DNA of 9,326 nucleotides, from the NCBI GenBank assembly GCA_934446455.1, contig CAKSEE010000060.1, positions 1-9,326 of the forward strand, read 5' to 3'. The stretch comes from an uncultured Oscillospiraceae bacterium (GTDB lineage Bacteria; Bacillota; Clostridia; Oscillospirales; Ruminococcaceae). Of this stretch, positions 6,079 to 9,326 are shown piece by piece; within the stretch, counting starts at the first letter, position 1; each line of letters begins with the position of its first letter. The position numbers were made by a program, and so were the translations under genes. The notes below the pieces were generated by a model. That model saw only the letters and a list, made by a program, of their open reading frames with translations. It had not been told where the DNA came from and made no database searches.

Positions 6079-7325
6079 CTTCTTCTGCCTCCTCCGCCGC
6101 CATGGCTGCTGTGGCTGCGGCTGTGGTGTCCGCCGCCTCCGCTGTGATGTCCGCCGCTACTGCCGCCGCTGCGGCTGCTTGTGGAAATGCACGTTGTGAA
6201 CTGCCGCAGGAAAACGTCGCTCCTGCCGGTTATACGGGTTCTCTGCGCGTCGCAGTATACTGCGGCGCTCACGGATTTTTTCTTCTTGTAACCCATTGAA
6301 ATGCACTTCATTATCACTATAGTTATAAGCAGCGCAAAAACGGTCGGTCCGAATGCTTCCGTCACAAACGACACATCAACATCCTGTCCGTCGCTTACAG
6401 AGTCGTAAGCGTAGTCATAACCGCCGTGCGCTCCCTCTCCATAGCGGGTAAGCGCCCCGCAGAATGCGTTTATCGCACCGTAGTAGTTATCGTCGCCAAG
6501 TACGTCGTAAACGCGGCTGAATATATCGTCCGTTCGTGAGTTGTAGATATCCTGCGCGTGTCCGCAGGTGGATATCCAGTCTACATAGTTCATGTTTGTG
6601 CGGTCGTTGTTAAAGAGCAGCACGACAGCGTTCGCGCCGAAACCAAAGCTTTCGTCAAGGAAATCGTCGGCGTAACCTTGGTCGCTTTTGCCGCCAAGGT
6701 CGTCCGTGATAACCACGCCCACGTTGCAGCCGATATCGTTAGCGGTCTGCCGCATCGTTTCGGTAAGGGCAGCCCTGTCGCTCTCCGAAAGCACGCCCTG
6801 CAGGTCCGAAAGCCGCGCGGTATACGCGCTCTCCGCAGCGGAGGAAGCGCCCGTCATAAGTTCCTCGACCTTGCCGCAGTACGCGAGCGCCGCGCCCTTC
6901 CAGCCGCCGCTGTCAAGCCCGCCGTAAACCGCGGTCAGGACCTCCCTGCTGTTCTCGCCGACAAGCCCGCCGCACCTGCCCGAGGCGGAAAGCCAGTCGT
7001 CGTAGTCGTGCTGCGTGTTTGTCGCAAGAAAGAGCGCCACGGAGTCGCTGTCAGCACCAAAGCCCGTGTCGATGAGCTTTTCGGTGTGGGCGCGCTCTGT
7101 GTCGGCGGTAAGGTTTTCGCCGATGTTGAGGATAATGTTGCATTGCGCGTTCTGCGCCGCCTCCTGCATACGCTCGTATACTTCCTGCGTTTCAACGGTG
7201 GTAAGAAAGCCGATTTCGTCGATAAGCAGGGCGGTATACGCTTCCGCGCGGGCAGGCAGAGCAAGCGCCGCGAATATCATAAGCCCCAGCGCCGCGCAGA
7301 GCGCCCTTTTCGTAAGTGTAATCAT
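6075..7325 (-). CDS. Membrane protein with two tandem TPM domains
   Basis: Counting from the ATG at 7325, the product has 416 residues. A signal peptide covers 1-28 (ITLTKR, hydrophobic core, ALPARAEA). Two related domains follow at about 34-157 and 172-297. Each shows an N-terminal strand (LIDEIGFL; RLSDLQGVL), a C-N-(I/V)-x-(I/V) strand, a (T/S)GFGA or SFGFGA segment followed by AxxLF, then a DW-S strand and a CG near the end. Three cysteines recur at matching places: 62, 118, 150 and 200, 254, 289. A membrane helix lies at about 322-345, then KKKK and a Gly/His/Ser/Arg-rich tail (384-416). TPM domains (TLP18.3, Psb32, MOLO-1) occur in exported membrane-anchored proteins of poorly defined role. 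The upstream stop lies 1 nt before the ATG. GGAGG is 17 nt from this ATG but 8 nt from an in-frame TTG at 7334, so a start at 7334 is a real alternative. Confidence 0.85.
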   Translation of the reverse strand: MITLTKRALCAALGLMIFAALALPARAEAYTALLIDEIGFLTTVETQEVYERMQEAAQNAQCNIILNIGENLTADTERAHTEKLIDTGFGADSDSVALFLATNTQHDYDDWLSASGRCGGLVGENSREVLTAVYGGLDSGGWKGAALAYCGKVEELMTGASSAAESAYTARLSDLQGVLSESDRAALTETMRQTANDIGCNVGVVITDDLGGKSDQGYADDFLDESFGFGANAVVLLFNNDRTNMNYVDWISTCGHAQDIYNSRTDDIFSRVYDVLGDDNYYGAINAFCGALTRYGEGAHGGYDYAYDSVSDGQDVDVSFVTEAFGPTVFALLITIVIMKCISMGYKKKKSVSAAVYCDAQRTRITGRSDVFLRQFTTCISTSSRSGGSSGGHHSGGGGHHSRSHSSHGGGGGRRR

Positions 7326-7326
7326 C

Positions 7327-8412
7327 TTATCCAAAGAACGCACCTCCGAAAAACAGCGCCACAAGCTCCGCTACTGCAAAAACGCCAAGCCCGATAAGAA
7401 ACCTTTTAAGCCTGCTTACCGGCAGCTCGCCGAATACCGCGCCCGTCTGCCCGTTCATTACAAACGCGTAATCCTTACCCCTGTAGCGGTAGTTCAGAAA
7501 CCACACGGGCAACAGCGCGTATACATAGGTCGGCTGCCTGTAGCCGAGCGTCGAATCCTGCACTATAACCGTGGAATACTCCGGCGCGCTTTTTTTGAGC
7601 GCCTCCGTTGCCGCGGCCTTAACGCGCTCGTCTATACGCTGCGCCGCCTCCTCGCGGGTCACATCGTACTTCTCCGCCGCCTTGCCCGAAAGGTAGGACA
7701 TGGAAAACGGCTTGAGCCCCGAGTAGTTGAACGGCTCAATGCTCTCCATGAGCGAGTCGTCAATGCGCTTTGAGCCATCGCACGGCACGCGTATGAAGAT
7801 AAGCTCGCCGCTGCGCTCAATGCGGTACACCTTTGTCTTGATATAGGTAGACCCGCCGCTTCTGTAGCGCGTGTCGATATGCCCCTCTCCCCTGATGGAA
7901 GCGCACGCCACGCCGCTTTTAAGCCAGTAAGGCACGTACAGCGCGGAGATGTTGCTTATCTGCGCCTCGTCCTTAAACCCGCGCGGAAGCAGCAGCTTTC
8001 CCTTTATGTACTCGCGGAAGCTCTGCTCTGCGTGCCCGCGCGTTGTTGCAAAGGGGATTATCATGTCGGGCTTGTACTCGCCCGACAGCCTGCCCGTGAG
8101 AATAACGGGCGTGTGGCAGAAGTGGCAGCGCGTTGAAGCGGTAAGGCTGTCGCAGATAACGCCCGCGCCGCAGTTAGGGCAGCTGTAAAGCGCGCTCTGC
8201 CCCGAGAATTCCTCGTCCTGCGCCTGCTGCGCAGTGAGCCGCGGCTCATTCTCGTCAAGGCTCATGCCCTCGTTGCCCGCAAAAACGCTCTTTATCTGCT
8301 CCTCGGTAAATGTGCTGTCGCAGTAAAAACAGCGGAAATTTCCAGCGCTCTCGTCAAATTCAAGAGCGGCGGCGCAGTTGGGGCATTGATAGGTGACTGT
8401 TTTTATGTCCAT
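7327..8412 (-). CDS. TFIIB-type zinc-ribbon membrane-anchored protein
   Basis: This 361-residue protein has two zinc ribbons: C10-C13 with C28-C31, and C78-C81 with C96-C99. An Asp/Glu/Gln-rich linker (50-70) joins them. The rest matches the family commonly labelled TFIIB-type zinc ribbon-containing protein: IIPFATT (118-124), LLPRGF (141-146), ALYVPYWL (157-164), and near the end LLPVWFLNYRYRGK with MNGQTG (319-324) and GELP. A hydrophobic segment at about 338-358 ends the protein, suggesting a C-terminal membrane anchor with the ribbons in the cytoplasm. The biochemical role is unknown; the label does not mean it is a transcription factor. The start is the ATG with AAGGAG 5 nt upstream. It sits 21 nt after the sirtuin and 1 nt before the TPM gene, suggesting a joint function with the TPM protein. 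Confidence 0.88.
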   Translation of the reverse strand: MDIKTVTYQCPNCAAALEFDESAGNFRCFYCDSTFTEEQIKSVFAGNEGMSLDENEPRLTAQQAQDEEFSGQSALYSCPNCGAGVICDSLTASTRCHFCHTPVILTGRLSGEYKPDMIIPFATTRGHAEQSFREYIKGKLLLPRGFKDEAQISNISALYVPYWLKSGVACASIRGEGHIDTRYRSGGSTYIKTKVYRIERSGELIFIRVPCDGSKRIDDSLMESIEPFNYSGLKPFSMSYLSGKAAEKYDVTREEAAQRIDERVKAAATEALKKSAPEYSTVIVQDSTLGYRQPTYVYALLPVWFLNYRYRGKDYAFVMNGQTGAVFGELPVSRLKRFLIGLGVFAVAELVALFFGGAFFG

Positions 8413-8433
8413 GCTCTCTCCTTATCCAACGCA

Positions 8434-9141
8434 TTATCGCACTGAAATTTCTCCAAGCGCCCTGCCGATGCTGTCGCTCACAAGCACGTCCGCAAAGGCG
8501 TCCGCGGGCGTGGGGCTCTTGTTTATCACGGCTGTTCTGCCCGCAAAGCCCCTGACAAGCCCCGCGGCGGGATACACTGCAAGCGAGGTGCCGCCTATAA
8601 TGAGCGTATCCGCAGCGGCTATCTCCTCCTCTGCACGGGAAAGCGCCGCGTTGTCAAGCGGTTCCTCGTACAGCACTACGTCGGGCTTTATCCTGCCGCC
8701 GCACTTGCAACGCGGAACGCCCGTGCCGTTCATCACGGCGCTTAAATCGTACAGCGCGCGGCACTTCTCGCAGTAATTGCGGTGAACGCTGCCGTGAAGC
8801 TCGATAACGTTTTTGCTGCCCGCAGCGAAATGCAGCCCGTCTATGTTCTGCGTGATAACGCACGAAAGCCTGCCTGCCCTTTCAAGCTCGGCAAGCTTGT
8901 AGTGCGCGGCGTTCGGCTTTGCGTCGGGGAATATCATCTTTTCGCGGTAGAACCGCCAGAACTCCTCCGTATGCGCAAGGTAGAACGAGTGGCTGATAAT
9001 GGTTTCGGGCGGGTATTTGTACTTCTGATTATACAGCCCGTCTGCGCTGCGGAAATCGGGAATGCCGCTTTCCGTCGATACGCCCGCCCCGCCGAAAAAC
9101 ACTATGCGGCGCGATGAATCTATAAGCTCCTGCAATGTCAT
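8434..9141 (-). CDS. NAD-dependent protein deacylase, Sir2 family
   Basis: This 235-residue cytoplasmic sirtuin removes acyl groups from lysines using NAD+, yielding nicotinamide and O-acyl-ADP-ribose. The NAD-binding GAGVSTESGIPDFRS is at 18-32, TQNIDGLH at 97-104 and the catalytic histidine H116 in ELHGS. The structural zinc is held by C124, C127, C145 and C147; the last pair is CxC rather than the usual CxxC. IKPDVVLYEE (151-160) replaces the more common RPDVVxFGE, as in many Clostridial sirtuins. GGTSLAVYPAA (183-193) binds NAD. No alanine/tyrosine-arginine pair typical of SIRT5-like desuccinylases was identified, so plain deacetylase activity is likely but unproven. The start is the ATG with AAAGGAG 6 nt upstream; the site overlaps the upstream stop (TGAAAGGAG), implying coupled translation. 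I leave the symbol open (cobB-like). Confidence 0.95.
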   Translation of the reverse strand: MTLQELIDSSRRIVFFGGAGVSTESGIPDFRSADGLYNQKYKYPPETIISHSFYLAHTEEFWRFYREKMIFPDAKPNAAHYKLAELERAGRLSCVITQNIDGLHFAAGSKNVIELHGSVHRNYCEKCRALYDLSAVMNGTGVPRCKCGGRIKPDVVLYEEPLDNAALSRAEEEIAAADTLIIGGTSLAVYPAAGLVRGFAGRTAVINKSPTPADAFADVLVSDSIGRALGEISVR

Positions 9142-9153
9142 AGAGCGCTCCTT

Positions 9154-9326
9154 TCAGCGGCCTCTGAGCTTTCTGAGGATAAATATGCCAAGACCTATAA
9201 GACCTATAAGCACCGCGCCCGCGCCGATAACGATAATAACGGGGTGCGCGGAGTAGTCTGTCATCTTTATGCAGAGATTCGGGGCGTACTCGTCCATTTC
9301 ATCGTCCGTAAGCCCAAGATAGCTCA
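9154..9326 (-). CDS. C-terminal end of a small membrane protein (5' part beyond window)
   Basis: An open frame runs in from the right edge to a TGA at 9154-9156, giving 56 residues. The first 24 or so are polar and acidic (SYLGLTDDEMDEY...). Then comes one membrane helix, IIVIGAGAVLIGLIGLGIF, ending in the positive RKLRGR, which suggests a C-terminus in the cytoplasm. The reading is supported by this clear helix with a positive stop, and by a spacing of 12 nt to the sirtuin with the next ribosome binding site overlapping its stop. A 10-bp direct repeat encodes the LIGLIGL section. The family is not recognised from this fragment. Confidence 0.7.
   Translation of the reverse strand, partial: SYLGLTDDEMDEYAPNLCIKMTDYSAHPVIIVIGAGAVLIGLIGLGIFILRKLRGR

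Noticed and set aside
6558..7397. 279-residue plus-strand reading frame opposite the TPM gene
   Set aside because: Antisense, no recognisable domain, no ribosome site, crosses two real genes.
9191..9212. Regulatory direct repeat (10-bp unit containing GACCTATAA)
   Set aside because: It lies inside the membrane helix of the right-edge gene and encodes repeated LIG residues, so coding explains it.

Overview
All seven genes in this window are read from the minus strand, so transcription runs from right to left. Each gene start that is visible has a Shine-Dalgarno match (AAGGAG, GGAGG or GGAG). Base composition is moderately GC-rich, apart from an AT-rich promoter stretch at about 4056-4178. The protein types (HAE3/MmpL-like exporter, secreted GLUG-repeat protein, TPM protein paired with a zinc-ribbon membrane protein, SirM-like sirtuin) and the compact operons suggest a Clostridia-type Firmicute, perhaps Oscillospiraceae/Ruminococcaceae. 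This is inference: no rRNA or other marker gene is present.

Region 1 (9326 to 5644) is a tight five-gene run. In order of transcription it holds the C-terminal end of a small membrane protein, a Sir2 NAD-dependent deacylase, a membrane-anchored double zinc-ribbon protein, a signal-peptide-bearing membrane protein with two tandem TPM domains, and D-aminoacyl-tRNA deacylase (dtd). Junctions are 12 nt, 21 nt, 1 nt and a 4-nt ATGA overlap, so they are probably one transcript. Its promoter lies beyond the right edge.

Region 2 (5319 to 5643) is about 325 bp without a convincing gene and is packed with repeats. Two near-identical hairpins bracket a roughly 300-bp block. Inside it are a terminator-like hairpin, a 24-bp tandem repeat, a perfect 14-bp inverted repeat with reversed T/A polarity, and a small GC hairpin. 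It looks like an interspersed repeat or MITE-like insertion between dtd and the next gene.

Region 3 (5318 to 4179) is one group I cysteine desulfurase (NifS/IscS type), with no Fe-S scaffold or tRNA-thiolation partner beside it in the window.

Region 4 (4178 to 1) is an export operon. A strong extended -10 promoter, with a possible operator just upstream, drives an 846-residue RND/MmpL-type transporter. This overlaps by ATGA a secreted protein made of GLUG-type repeats followed by a long predicted coiled coil, which continues past the left edge. The overlap and the extracellular architecture suggest that the two work together at the cell surface. This pair and the repeat block of region 2 are the least conventional parts of the window.
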